The notes below the pieces were generated by a model. That model was not told the DNA's origin, did not search any database, and saw only the letters and a list, made by a program, of their open reading frames with translations. 64,000 bases of DNA, from positions 62,001-126,000 of the forward strand of contig JAGBFH010000006.1 in the NCBI GenBank assembly GCA_017936605.1, read 5' to 3'. Position numbers and translations under genes: made by a program. The stretch is from Tidjanibacter sp. GTDB lineage: Bacteria > Bacteroidota > Bacteroidia > Bacteroidales > Rikenellaceae. Below, piece after piece: positions 53,165 to 61,702 of the stretch (its first letter is position 1; each line of letters begins with the position of its first letter).

Positions 53165-54052
53165 CTATTTTTTGCGAGAGAGTTGCCAGCTGTTTATGAG
53201 GTTTTGCCAGACGATGTATGCAGCGGGGGCGACCGACGAGAGGGGGTGGAGGTAGCTCTGGGCAAGCAGAATGGCAAGCAGGGTATTCTTCTGGCCCACC
53301 GACTGACCGCCCGCAATCTTGTCACCACAGCGTTTGCCCCACCAGCGGCCAATGGCAAATTGACCCACGCAAAGCACGCCCGCAAGAAGAGCCATCCACA
53401 CCTCCAGACCGACACTCTCACTGGGTTGCGAGAGGATGAACGAGGTGGTCGAGGCCATCAGAATCGTGAGCGAGGCGAGCCACAGATAGAACGACCACGA
53501 CTGGTGATTTTTCACATAGTCGCGCGCCTTGGGGGCGCACTTTCCGAGCAGTTGAGAGGCTACGAAGGGCAGCACAACAAGCAGCAGAAGGCGGCGGAAA
53601 ACAAGCCAAAAAGAGGTCAGGAATGGTAGCTCCGTATGGGTGCCTATGAATGCAAAAACGATGGGTGCCACAAGAGCCACAGACATATTCGACAGGAGCG
53701 TGAAAGTGGTCATTGTGGTGACATTTGCACCCAACATTCCACCCACCACAACAGAGGCCATAGCGGTGGGAATAAAGACGCAAATCATCGCTCCCTGACA
53801 GATGATTTCGTTCACTCCAAATAGCCTCAAGCAAAGGTAGAGCCCGATGGAGCCAACTAATTGAATAAGAATCTGCCCAAGGTGTATGCGCTCAAGTTTT
53901 AGTTCAGATGCTTTTACTCTTGTGAAGGTGACAAAAAGCATAGCCGCAATGAGGTAGGGTGAGAGCACATCCAACGGGGCGATTTGGGTGTGGAAAAGGG
54001 CTCCCACAACCATCGCTACGGGCATCGAATAGGTCCTCACTTTTGGGCTCAT
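53165..54052 (-). CDS. BASS-family (bile acid:Na+ symporter-like) transporter
   Basis: A 295-residue protein with about nine hydrophobic helices and the BASS pattern: FTRVKASELKL after the second helix, FIPTAMASVVVGGMLGANVT in the middle, and QKNTLLAILLAQSYL near the C-terminus. The family moves organic anions such as bile acids, pantoate or pyruvate with sodium. Real bile-acid uptake cannot be claimed from sequence. Confidence 0.88.
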   Translation of the reverse strand: MSPKVRTYSMPVAMVVGALFHTQIAPLDVLSPYLIAAMLFVTFTRVKASELKLERIHLGQILIQLVGSIGLYLCLRLFGVNEIICQGAMICVFIPTAMASVVVGGMLGANVTTMTTFTLLSNMSVALVAPIVFAFIGTHTELPFLTSFWLVFRRLLLLVVLPFVASQLLGKCAPKARDYVKNHQSWSFYLWLASLTILMASTTSFILSQPSESVGLEVWMALLAGVLCVGQFAIGRWWGKRCGDKIAGGQSVGQKNTLLAILLAQSYLHPLSSVAPAAYIVWQNLINSWQLSRKK

Positions 54053-54134
54053 AGAAAATCTCTTTTGGCAATTAGTACCGCAAAGGTAGCAATAATTTCA
54101 CAAAACTATCCACCCTCGGAGATTTGCGAGTTTT

Positions 54135-54184
54135 CAGACCTCTCCCCGCTACGCGCCCCCCTAACTTAAGGGGAGGGTAGTGGG
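54135..54184. repeat. REP-like palindrome (copy 4, inverted)
   Basis: CAGACCTCTCCCCGCTACGC, then GCCCCCCTAACTTAAGGGGA, then GGGTAG: the reverse complement of the copy at 36803. Confidence 0.8.
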
Positions 54185-54235
54185 CTAAAAGGGCTAAAAT
54201 GACCTTAATGACTTTAAGGGCCTTAATAACCTTAG
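54185..54235. repeat. Tandem array (gggctaaaa then tgaccttaa units)
   Basis: Two units of AAGGGCTAAA lead into 9-base units TGACCTTAA, TGACTTTAA, GGGCCTTAA, TAACCTTA. TGACCTTAA is the exact reverse complement of the unit TTAAGGTCA at 18276. Confidence 0.85.
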
Positions 54236-54253
54236 AGGATAGGCCCAATGAAA

Positions 54254-54296
54254 ATCCCCCTCTAAGTTAGAGAGGGGCTTTAGTGCAGGGGGGCGT
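54254..54296. repeat. REP-like palindrome (copy 5)
   Basis: TCCCCCTCTAAGTTAGAGAG, then GGGCTTTAGTGCAGGGGGGC; shares the CTAAGTTAG core. Confidence 0.75.
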
Positions 54297-54342
54297 GTGT
54301 TTCCCTATCTCCTAATACCCTCAAAATTCCCATACCCAAATA

Positions 54343-54373
54343 TTGTGCAATCAAAAAACTTTCTCTAATTTTG
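54343..54373 (+). promoter_or_regulatory. Promoter of the 54671 lipoprotein gene
   Basis: TTG (54343-54345), 20 bases, TAATTTTG (54366-54373). Transcription from about 54380 gives an unusually long leader of about 290 bases. Confidence 0.75.
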
Positions 54374-54379
54374 TGGTGT

Positions 54380-54670
54380 CAAGGATTGACTTGGCAGACA
54401 TATTTTTGATGAAAGTGTTTTAGCTTTTATCCTTGAATGGAAATCTGGAAAATTTCAATTATCGCAAGGAAAGCATCACACTCGTCACTCCGTATTGCAT
54501 TGTTTTTGGGGTGTTCTACCCCATACTCATTCGATACGAGTGTGGGGTATGTTTATTTGCGATAAGGTATTCCAGAACCTCCATTCAGATAAACTAATAG
54601 GCTCCACACTTTCTTTTTGCCCAATATTAACCCGATTGTTTGGAGCACAATCACGAAATTTTTATGAATT
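54380..54670 (+). promoter_or_regulatory. Long structured 5' leader
   Basis: The leader has an outer inverted pair (TTATCGCAA at about 54460 and TTGCGATAA at 54557-54565) enclosing a hairpin, CCCCATACTC...GAGTGTGGGG. Near its end, GCTCCACACTTTCTT and, 25 bases on, GGAGC resemble GCTCCACACTCTCTT...GGAGC in the leader at 6614-6658. It may be an RNA control element; no known riboswitch was recognised. A 42-codon frame (54437-54565) lies within it but is not convincing. Confidence 0.45.
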
Positions 54671-55282
54671 ATGAGAGTGAGAAGAACTTTCTGTTTGGTG
54701 GCGCTCCTTGCCACTACCATTGCATTTGTTGGTTGTGAGGCGGAGGAAGAACCTTATGTTTCGCCCTCTGGGCAGGAGGTGGCACCCGGAGAGGTGGTTG
54801 ATACACCTTCGGATGCAGTAACCGTCAATCTGCTTATCGACGATGAGTTGTATGGTTATGCTTTGGATAATGCCTTCAACTGGGATGCAAGAGGAGGAAA
54901 TTATGATGGAAGCATAATCGATGGACGCTACATCTACAATGGTGTTGAGTACTACATTACTTTTCAACAATATATTTGCGACCTGGGCGCAATGAATGGT
55001 TTAGGAAATATCACGACATTTTCTACTCCTAATCCGGCAAGCGAATGTGCTGTCATAAAGGGTCACGGTTATGTTTTCTATAACGAGTTGATGCCCGAGA
55101 GTATTTGCATAAGAAATCCATACTACGAAGAGGTTTCAGCAGATGTGCAGCAGGCGGTGTTAAATGACTATTACAGCAAAAACCGTGTAGAGTACTATTG
55201 CGTTTGGGTTAAGGATGTCTTCGAGAGTGGCATAACTGTCCAATATGTAGTCCGCAATATTTTTTTCGCAACTAACTCCTAA
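54671..55282 (+). CDS. Hypothetical lipoprotein
   Basis: A 203-residue lipoprotein (lipobox AFVGC, Cys about 22). An acidic stretch follows, then a beta-rich domain with many Tyr and Asn residues (YGYALDNAFNWDARGGNYDG, GHGYVFYNELMPESICIRNP). No family was recognised. The DNA is more AT-rich than neighbouring housekeeping genes. It is followed after 13 bases by a beta-barrel-like gene and probably forms a two-gene operon with it; the pair may work together in the outer membrane. Confidence 0.7.
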   Translation: MRVRRTFCLVALLATTIAFVGCEAEEEPYVSPSGQEVAPGEVVDTPSDAVTVNLLIDDELYGYALDNAFNWDARGGNYDGSIIDGRYIYNGVEYYITFQQYICDLGAMNGLGNITTFSTPNPASECAVIKGHGYVFYNELMPESICIRNPYYEEVSADVQQAVLNDYYSKNRVEYYCVWVKDVFESGITVQYVVRNIFFATNS

Positions 55283-55295
55283 ACAACTATAGACT

Positions 55296-56087
55296 ATGAA
55301 ACGATTTTACCTCTTATTGTTAGGCGCCTTGCTGTTTGGAACAACAGCCCTAATGGCGCAAGATGTGATTGTGCGCAAGGATGGTACAACCATACTCGCC
55401 AAAGTTGAGAAGGTGGGTGAAACCACTGTTGAATACCGCAAATGGGGCAACCAGGAAGGTGCCCTTTACACACTTTCCATTGCCAATATTCTCTCCATAA
55501 ACTACGAGAATGGCACACGAGATAGTTTTGAAAGTGATGCAAGTAAGGATGCGCCCATAGCCATATCTGGTGATGGTATAAATGCGCCCAATGGCAGTAA
55601 ATCGGCTGCCACAACTCCCGCCACGCAGGTCCAAACAACGACCACAGCCAAAAAATCAAACTGGTATAGAGATGAAAAGTGGTTTGTGATGAACCAGGAT
55701 CTTATAGGTTTGTGTTTCGACCCAGATAAGGGTTTGATTGGTACCCACACTTCGATTTTGTATGCTCGCAACCTGGGACGCTATTTCTCTGCTGGTGTAG
55801 GCTTTGAGATTTTTACCGACACCTACTACCAATACTACGACAACAACAGCCTTTATAGCCTTTATGCAGATTTACAGTGGTATATTTTGGGCAAGAAAAA
55901 GATTACCCCTTACTACGAATTAAGATTTGGATTTTGCATTGAAGATGGCGGCATTTATGCTGGCGGAAGGCTTGGACTTGCAATTCACAACTTTAGAGTT
56001 TCGTTTGGTCCGACCGAACGCTGCGATGTTTATCCTGGAATTTGGCCATCGTTGGATGTTAGCGTAGGCTGGGCAATCCGCTTCTAA
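55296..56087 (+). CDS. Secreted/outer-membrane protein with C-terminal barrel-like domain
   Basis: A 263-residue protein with a signal peptide (cleavage near LMAQD, about 22). The N-terminal module, DVIVRKDGTTILAKVEKVGE and VEYRKWGNQEG, is a short beta domain often found in Bacteroidetes envelope proteins. A Thr/Gln linker follows (about 95-120), then a region of alternating hydrophobic strands ending SVGWAIRF, as in outer-membrane barrels. Function unknown. It shares the AT-rich composition of the gene before it. Confidence 0.72.
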   Translation: MKRFYLLLLGALLFGTTALMAQDVIVRKDGTTILAKVEKVGETTVEYRKWGNQEGALYTLSIANILSINYENGTRDSFESDASKDAPIAISGDGINAPNGSKSAATTPATQVQTTTTAKKSNWYRDEKWFVMNQDLIGLCFDPDKGLIGTHTSILYARNLGRYFSAGVGFEIFTDTYYQYYDNNSLYSLYADLQWYILGKKKITPYYELRFGFCIEDGGIYAGGRLGLAIHNFRVSFGPTERCDVYPGIWPSLDVSVGWAIRF

Positions 56088-56124
56088 AACACAGTGGTTT
56101 AGAGAGGTGATTCTATTCCAAAAG

Positions 56125-56173
56125 AGAGAGCGACACCGGGGTTTGCTTGACGCAAATGAGGGTGTCGCTCTCT
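56125..56173. terminator. Long hairpin terminator
   Basis: AGAGAGCGACACC and GGTGTCGCTCTCT pair, with an inner TTTGC...GCAAA hairpin, followed by GATTTTTGG. It lies between the converging barrel gene and der. Confidence 0.75.
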
Positions 56174-56214
56174 GATTTTTGGTGCACAAAGCACCGACAA
56201 GATGCGCCTGTGTG

Positions 56215-57516
56215 CTATTTTTGGCGGAAATAGATCTGCATCGGTACACCCGAGAAGTCCCAGTGTTCGCGAATCTTATTCTCCAGGAATCGGCGATAGT
56301 GGTCGCGGATATACTGGGGCAGGTTCACGAAGAATGCAAACGAAGGAGTGACCGTGGGGAGCTGGGTCACATACTTGATGCGGATGTATTTGCCCTTGGT
56401 CATTGGGGGAGGGGTCTCTTCAATGATGGGGAGCAGATAGTCGTTCAGCTCGCTGGTGGAGATGCGCTGACGGCGCGACTCGTAGACCTTGATGGCCGTC
56501 TGCAACACATCCATAATGCGCTGCTTGTTGATTACGGAGGTGAAGATGATGGGCACATCGCTAAAGGGGGCGAGTTTTGCGAGCAGGGCCTCTTTCCACT
56601 CCTTCATAGTGTTGTTGCCCTTCTCGATGAGGTCCCACTTGTTGACCACAATCACACAACCCTTCTTGTTGCGAACGATGAGCGAAAAGATGTTCATATC
56701 CTGCGACTCGATACCCTGACGAGCGTCCAACATCAAGACGCACACATCGGAGTTCTCAATGGCCCTAATGGAGCGCATAACCGAGTAGAACTCAAGGTCT
56801 TCGGTCACTTTGCCCTTCTTGCGCAGACCCGCCGTATCGACCAGATAGAAGTCCAGGCCGAACTTGTTGTAACGAGTGTTGATGCTGTCGCGAGTGGTGC
56901 CTGCAATGTTGGTCACAATGTTCCTCTCCGTTCCCAGCAGGGCGTTGGTGAGCGACGACTTGCCCACATTGGGACGGCCCACAATGGTGATGCGGGGGAG
57001 CTCCTCCTCAACCTCGGGTTTGTCCTCGGGCAACATCTCCACGATTTTGTCCATCAAATCGCCGGTGCCGCTACCGCTCATCGAGCTGATGCAGTAGGGG
57101 TCGCCAAGACCGAGCGCATAGAACTCGTTGGAGCCGTAGATGAGTTCGTAGTTGTCAACCTTGTTGACTACCAGCAGGCTGGGCTTTTTGCTACGACGCA
57201 ATACATCGGCCACCATCTGGTCGAGGTCGGTGATGCCGGTGGATACCTCCACCATAAAGAGAATCAGGTCGGCCTCGTCGATGGCCAGGTGGACCTGTTT
57301 GCGAATCTCCTCCTCGAAGGCATCGTCACTACCTACCGAGTAACCGCCCGTGTCGATGAGCGAAAACTCCCTGCCGTTCCAATCGGTTTTGCCGTAGTGG
57401 CGGTCGCGTGTGGTGCCTGCCGTGGAATCGACAATCGCCTGACGCATACCTACCAAACGGTTGAAAAATGTACTCTTACCCACATTGGGGCGACCTACTA
57501 TTGCGACTAAACTCAT
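56215..57516 (-). CDS. der: Ribosome biogenesis GTPase Der (EngA)
   Basis: A 433-residue double-G-domain GTPase needed for 50S subunit assembly. [10 protein letters not shown] (about 8) and [10 protein letters not shown] (about 181) are the two P-loops; DTGGYSV and DTAGLRKKG are the G3 motifs, NKVD and NKWD the G4 motifs. The C-terminal KH-like domain follows. A minus-strand TATCTTTGC at 57541-57549 is a probable -7 element, 25 bases before the start. Confidence 0.97.
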   Translation of the reverse strand: MSLVAIVGRPNVGKSTFFNRLVGMRQAIVDSTAGTTRDRHYGKTDWNGREFSLIDTGGYSVGSDDAFEEEIRKQVHLAIDEADLILFMVEVSTGITDLDQMVADVLRRSKKPSLLVVNKVDNYELIYGSNEFYALGLGDPYCISSMSGSGTGDLMDKIVEMLPEDKPEVEEELPRITIVGRPNVGKSSLTNALLGTERNIVTNIAGTTRDSINTRYNKFGLDFYLVDTAGLRKKGKVTEDLEFYSVMRSIRAIENSDVCVLMLDARQGIESQDMNIFSLIVRNKKGCVIVVNKWDLIEKGNNTMKEWKEALLAKLAPFSDVPIIFTSVINKQRIMDVLQTAIKVYESRRQRISTSELNDYLLPIIEETPPPMTKGKYIRIKYVTQLPTVTPSFAFFVNLPQYIRDHYRRFLENKIREHWDFSGVPMQIYFRQK

Positions 57517-57540
57517 ACTCGTTTTTTGATTAATTTGAGT

Positions 57541-57549
57541 GCAAAGATA
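57541..57549 (-). promoter_or_regulatory. -7 element of der
   Basis: Minus strand TATCTTTGC; spacing to the start codon fits a short leader. No -33 TTG was seen. Confidence 0.5.
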
Positions 57550-57601
57550 AAGAACTTTGAGAAAAAAAATGCCTTTTGCATCATTTTTGAATATATATCA
57601 T

Positions 57602-57609
57602 TATATTTG
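57602..57609 (+). promoter_or_regulatory. -7 element for the 57655 gene
   Basis: TATATTTG, 45 bases before the ATG; the nearest TTG is 23 bases away, slightly long. Confidence 0.5.
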
Positions 57610-57654
57610 CGCCATATAATTATGGTATTCACCGTCTGAAAACAAACTATTAAG

Positions 57655-58284
57655 ATGAAAAAAATTGTACTTTCTTGCCTCGTTTTGCTGTCTGTAAGCC
57701 TTACGGCAGGGGCTAACAACATTCTCGGCATCCTCAATATAGGTGGCCGAGTAGGTATCATCTCGTCGAGCGAGGTCATCCCCACCACTCAGGAGGAGAT
57801 AACCAATGCAATCAAGGCCGATGGTACGGGTTGGACCGGTACTGTGTTTGCACGCCTGAACATCCCCAGCCTCCCCCTCTACATTCAGCCCGAGTTGCAG
57901 TATACCAACACCACCATCACCATCCCTATGGTGACCGACAATAGCGCCTCCACAGAGAAGCACACCTACATCGACCTTCCCGTGCTCCTTGGTGCAGAGT
58001 TCGGACTGGGCAGTCTGGTGAGCGTGAGGGTAAATGCAGGTCCCGTGTTTGCCATCACCTCCGAGAAGGGTTTTGGCGACCTCGTTGAGGAGGACTTCAT
58101 TGCTGCCTACAATGAGCCCAAGATGACTTGGACCGCAGGTCTGGGTGTGAAGGTGCTTGCGATTATCGCAGAGGTGCGCTACAATGGCAACTTCACCGAT
58201 GGCAAAATCGACACCGAGAATATCGCCGGCAGTATCGACACCAACCGCACAAGCTGGAACCTGAGCTTAGGTGTGATGTTCTAA
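57655..58284 (+). CDS. Outer-membrane beta-barrel protein (paralogue 1)
   Basis: A 209-residue protein with a signal peptide (cleavage near TAGAN, about 21) and an OmpA/PorT-like eight-strand barrel: LNIGGRVGIIS, YIQPELQYTNT, YIDLPVLLGAEFGLGSLVSV, then WTAGLGVKV and a final WNLSLGVMF. The terminal Phe marks an outer-membrane barrel. It is similar in order and length to the gene at 58434, so the two are tandem paralogues. The role is unknown. Confidence 0.85.
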   Translation: MKKIVLSCLVLLSVSLTAGANNILGILNIGGRVGIISSSEVIPTTQEEITNAIKADGTGWTGTVFARLNIPSLPLYIQPELQYTNTTITIPMVTDNSASTEKHTYIDLPVLLGAEFGLGSLVSVRVNAGPVFAITSEKGFGDLVEEDFIAAYNEPKMTWTAGLGVKVLAIIAEVRYNGNFTDGKIDTENIAGSIDTNRTSWNLSLGVMF

Positions 58285-58358
58285 TGATTAATCCTACGCA
58301 GTAGGCGAGATTTGAGGTATAAATGGCGGCCTTGAGAGCCAAAGTCGCAAAATAATAC

Positions 58359-58366
58359 TATCTTTG
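58359..58366 (+). promoter_or_regulatory. -7 element for the 58434 gene
   Basis: TATCTTTG, 67 bases before the ATG; the nearest TTG is 24 bases upstream. Confidence 0.5.
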
Positions 58367-58433
58367 GGCGCTCGATTTGAGAGCGTAAGAGAAAACAAAC
58401 AAAACAAAACTATAACACAAGAAAAAAGAAGTT

Positions 58434-59075
58434 ATGAAGAGAGTTATCTTGATGGTGGCCGTTGCTCTTATGGCAATCTCCACTGTAAATGCACAGAGCC
58501 ACGGTTGGTTCTGGATGGGTGCAAAGGCAGGTCTGACCTCCAATGCTACTGATGTGACTATGGATGGCGAGAGCCTCCAGGGTGTTTTCGATGGCGCTAT
58601 GGGCTACAATGCTGGCCTTATGTTCCGTCTGAATGTGCCTATTTCGATTCTGTCCGTACACCTTCAGCCCGAGCTGATGTACAACTGGCAGAAAGGTGAT
58701 CTGAAGAATCCCGAGACCGGTAAGGTGGAGATTAAGGATGTTACCCTCAATGAGTTCAGCATTCCCGTGCTGGCAGGTGTGGGTCTGGACCTGGGCCTTT
58801 TCAACGCTCGCGTACAGGCTGGTCCTGTAGTTAAGTTCAACTCCAATACTCCCGTTGCAGGTGAGAACGCTGCCCCCATCAACTGGCAGGATGTAAGCTA
58901 CACCTGGGCTGCTGGTGCCGGTATCGACCTCTTCAACTTCATTATGGTAGACTTCCGCTACCTGGGTGGTTGGAACGAGGGTATGGAGCCCAAGTCGTTC
59001 GGTGAGTTGTTCAACTTCGACAACATCAACAAAGAGACCGACACTTGGTATGTGTCGCTCGGTGTGCTGTTCTAA
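58434..59075 (+). CDS. Outer-membrane beta-barrel protein (paralogue 2)
   Basis: A 213-residue protein with a signal peptide (cleavage near VNAQS, about 21) and an eight-strand barrel: FWMGAKAGLTSNATDVTMDG, HLQPELMYNWQKG, EFSIPVLAGVGLDLGLFNAR, YTWAAGAGIDL, ending WYVSLGVLF. It aligns segment by segment with the product of the gene 150 bases upstream. It has its own -7 element and codons typical of well-expressed genes. phoH follows after 30 bases, without obvious functional link. Confidence 0.86.
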   Translation: MKRVILMVAVALMAISTVNAQSHGWFWMGAKAGLTSNATDVTMDGESLQGVFDGAMGYNAGLMFRLNVPISILSVHLQPELMYNWQKGDLKNPETGKVEIKDVTLNEFSIPVLAGVGLDLGLFNARVQAGPVVKFNSNTPVAGENAAPINWQDVSYTWAAGAGIDLFNFIMVDFRYLGGWNEGMEPKSFGELFNFDNINKETDTWYVSLGVLF

Positions 59076-59105
59076 AAAAGGATTACGACCAGCAAGGTTT
59101 ACTAA

Positions 59106-60080
59106 ATGACAGAGAAGGTTATATCGATTGACGGTATAGAGCTTCTCGACTTCTATGGGGTCGCAAATTCTCATTTCAACAGGATTTGCGACCTTTTTCC
59201 TAAACTCAAACTCGTGGCCCGAGGAGATGCCATCAAGGCCATCGGCAACGAGGAGGAGATAGGACGACTGGAGGAGAGGATGGAGGCTCTGGAGCTGTAC
59301 TACACCAAGTATGGCCACATCTCCGTGAGCGTCATCAATCAGATATTTCAGGGCGGCCTGCCGCAGGCCGAGAGAGAGGCAGCCGATGCGGATGTCATCG
59401 TCTATGGCAATAACGGTTTAATCGTTAAGGCACGCACTAAAAACCAACAAAAGCTCGTTGAACTCTATAGGAACAACGACCTGCTGTTTGCCGTAGGCCC
59501 CGCGGGTAGCGGTAAGACCTACACGGCAATCGCTCTGGCGGTGGGCGCGCTCAAAAACCGCGAGGTGAAACGCATCATCCTCACCCGCCCCGCAGTCGAG
59601 GCGGGCGAGAGGTTGGGCTTCCTGCCGGGCGACCTGAAGGAGAAACTCGACCCCTATCTGCAACCCCTCTACGACGCGCTGAACGATATGATTCTGCCCG
59701 CCAAGTTGCAGAAGTTTATGGAGGAGGGCGTTGTGCAGATTGCCCCGCTGGCCTATATGAGGGGCCGCACGCTCGATAACGCTTTTGTGATTCTCGACGA
59801 GGCGCAAAATACGACACTGCCACAGATAAAGATGTTCCTGACGCGTATGGGCCGCAATGCCAAGTTTATCGTGACGGGCGATTTGACCCAGATAGACCTC
59901 CCTAAAAAGAGCGATTCGGGCCTCGAGAGGGCTGTGGGGATGCTCCGCGAGATTGATGGCATAGGAGTTGTCGAGTTCGACAATAAGGACATCATCCGTC
60001 ACGCCCTTGTGAGCCGCATCGTGGGCGCATTTGAGGGCAAAGAGGCCACCGAGAAGAGCGAGGCCAAAACAGAAGAGTAG
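59106..60080 (+). CDS. phoH: PhoH-family ATPase
   Basis: A 324-residue cytoplasmic P-loop ATPase. An N-terminal KH-like region (about 1-100) leads to the PhoH domain with Walker A GPAGSGKTYTAIAL (about 130), TRPAVEAGERLGFLPGDL, Walker B FVILDEAQNTTLPQIKMFLT and TGDLTQIDLP. In other bacteria PhoH proteins act with the RNase YbeY in RNA metabolism. The gene name is by family; control by phosphate is not implied. Confidence 0.93.
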   Translation: MTEKVISIDGIELLDFYGVANSHFNRICDLFPKLKLVARGDAIKAIGNEEEIGRLEERMEALELYYTKYGHISVSVINQIFQGGLPQAEREAADADVIVYGNNGLIVKARTKNQQKLVELYRNNDLLFAVGPAGSGKTYTAIALAVGALKNREVKRIILTRPAVEAGERLGFLPGDLKEKLDPYLQPLYDALNDMILPAKLQKFMEEGVVQIAPLAYMRGRTLDNAFVILDEAQNTTLPQIKMFLTRMGRNAKFIVTGDLTQIDLPKKSDSGLERAVGMLREIDGIGVVEFDNKDIIRHALVSRIVGAFEGKEATEKSEAKTEE

Positions 60081-60121
60081 AGAAACATACACAATACACT
60101 AAACTAAAAGAGAATAACACT

Positions 60122-61585
60122 ATGGACAAAAATTTGTCGAAACTTGCCCCTCAGGCAGTTTGGAAAAACTTTCAGGGCCTGACCCAGTGCCCCCGCCCCT
60201 CACACAATGAGGAGGCTGCTCGCAACTACATCATCGAGTTTGTGAAAGGCTTGGGTCTGGAGTATACTATGGACGAGGCTACCAACATCCTCGTAAGGAA
60301 ACCCGCCACCCCCGGTATGGAGAATCGCAAGACTATCGTTCTTCAGGCCCACGTGGATATGGTCCCCCAGAAGAACTCGGACAAAGAGTTCAACTTCGAT
60401 ACCGACGCTATCGAGGCCTATATTGATGGCGATTGGGTAACCGCCAATGGTACTACTCTGGGTGCCGACAACGGCATCGGTGTGGCTGCTATGATGGCCA
60501 TCCTTGAGGACAAGAGCCTCAAACACGGCCCTATCGAGGCGCTCTTCACCGCAACTGAGGAGACCGGTATGGATGGCGCTTTCGGCCTGAAACCCGGTAT
60601 GCTCAAGGGCGAGATTCTGCTGAACCTCGACTCCGAGACCGAGGGTGAGCTCTATGTTGGTTGTGCCGGTGGTATGGACTTCAACGCCACTATGCGCTAC
60701 GGCACCGGCCGCATCATCAAGAGCGACTTCAGCGGCTACCGTCTGGAGATTAAAGGCCTCAAAGGTGGTCACTCGGGTATGGAGATTATCCTCCAGAGGG
60801 CCAACTCCAATAAGCTGATGTGTCGCTTCCTGAAGACCTTTATGGATAAGTTCGGCATCCTCTTGTGCGACATCGACGGCGGTGGCCTGAGGAACGCTAT
60901 CCCCAGGGAGGCTTTCGCAACCGTTGCTGTGCTGAAACAGTATGAAAAGAAGTTCCTTGCAGCCGTTAAACGCTACGAGAAACTCTACCAGGCCGAGTTC
61001 AAGGGTATCGAGGACAGCATCTCGTTCAAGGCTGTTCCCGTTAAGTGCCCCTCGAAGTGCATCGACATCTTCGACACTCAGGACCTGATTGACGCAGTAG
61101 TTGCTCTGCCCAACGGTATCGCCAAGATGAGCACCACTATGCCCGGCCTTGTGCAGACCTCCACTAACCTCGCAAGGGTCGTTTCGGAGAAGGGTAAGTT
61201 CAATATCCTCTGCCTGTTGCGTAGCTCCGTACGCAGCGAGAAAGAGGCTCTGGCACAGCAGATGAAGACTGTCTGCGAGCTCGCAGGTGCAAGCGTGAAA
61301 CTCTCGGGCGCATACGACGGCTGGAACCCCAATCCCGACTCGCCCATCCTCCACACTATGAAGGAGGGCTACAAAGCTCTCTATGGTAAGGAGCCCGCGA
61401 TTATGGCTATCCACGCAGGTCTGGAGTGTGGCATCATCGGTGGCGTTTATCCCAAGATGGATATGATCTCCTGCGGTCCCACCATCTGCTATCCCCACTC
61501 GCCCGACGAGAAGGTGAATATCGCTTCGGTGGAGAAGTTCTACAACTACCTCTGCTACACCCTCGAGCACGCTCCCGAGAAATAA
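60122..61585 (+). CDS. pepD: Aminoacyl-histidine dipeptidase (PepD)
   Basis: A 487-residue M20C metallopeptidase that hydrolyses Xaa-His dipeptides such as carnosine. Metal ligands appear in VLQAHVDMVPQ (H, D), LGADNGIG (D), ATEETGMDGA (catalytic and metal Glu), NLDSETEG (D) and near the C-terminus PTICYPHSPDE (H). The lid/dimerisation domain carries KGGHSGMEI. It is cytoplasmic and complements the periplasmic dipeptidyl peptidase IV in peptide use. Confidence 0.95.
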   Translation: MDKNLSKLAPQAVWKNFQGLTQCPRPSHNEEAARNYIIEFVKGLGLEYTMDEATNILVRKPATPGMENRKTIVLQAHVDMVPQKNSDKEFNFDTDAIEAYIDGDWVTANGTTLGADNGIGVAAMMAILEDKSLKHGPIEALFTATEETGMDGAFGLKPGMLKGEILLNLDSETEGELYVGCAGGMDFNATMRYGTGRIIKSDFSGYRLEIKGLKGGHSGMEIILQRANSNKLMCRFLKTFMDKFGILLCDIDGGGLRNAIPREAFATVAVLKQYEKKFLAAVKRYEKLYQAEFKGIEDSISFKAVPVKCPSKCIDIFDTQDLIDAVVALPNGIAKMSTTMPGLVQTSTNLARVVSEKGKFNILCLLRSSVRSEKEALAQQMKTVCELAGASVKLSGAYDGWNPNPDSPILHTMKEGYKALYGKEPAIMAIHAGLECGIIGGVYPKMDMISCGPTICYPHSPDEKVNIASVEKFYNYLCYTLEHAPEK

Positions 61586-61635
61586 GTAGAGTAGGGGAGT
61601 AACAGCCCCACAGAGGAACCCAAATATAATCTTTG

Positions 61636-61675
61636 CTCGGCGACATCCTAATAATAAAAGGAGGATGTCGCCGAG
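61636..61675 (+). promoter_or_regulatory. Hairpin directly before the lipid-kinase gene
   Basis: CTCGGCGACATCCT (61636-61649) and its exact complement (61662-61675) enclose a 12-base AT-rich loop. The arm ends 3 bases before the ATG at 61679. There is no T-run. It could end pepD transcripts weakly or restrict translation start. Confidence 0.6.
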
Positions 61676-61702
61676 ATTATGGTTAGGATAAATAGAGGAA
61701 GA

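Noticed and set aside
54437-54565. 42-codon frame within the leader of the 54671 lipoprotein
   Set aside because: It lacks the small-protein core motif found at 6704 and 36407 and overlaps the inverted repeat; likely chance.
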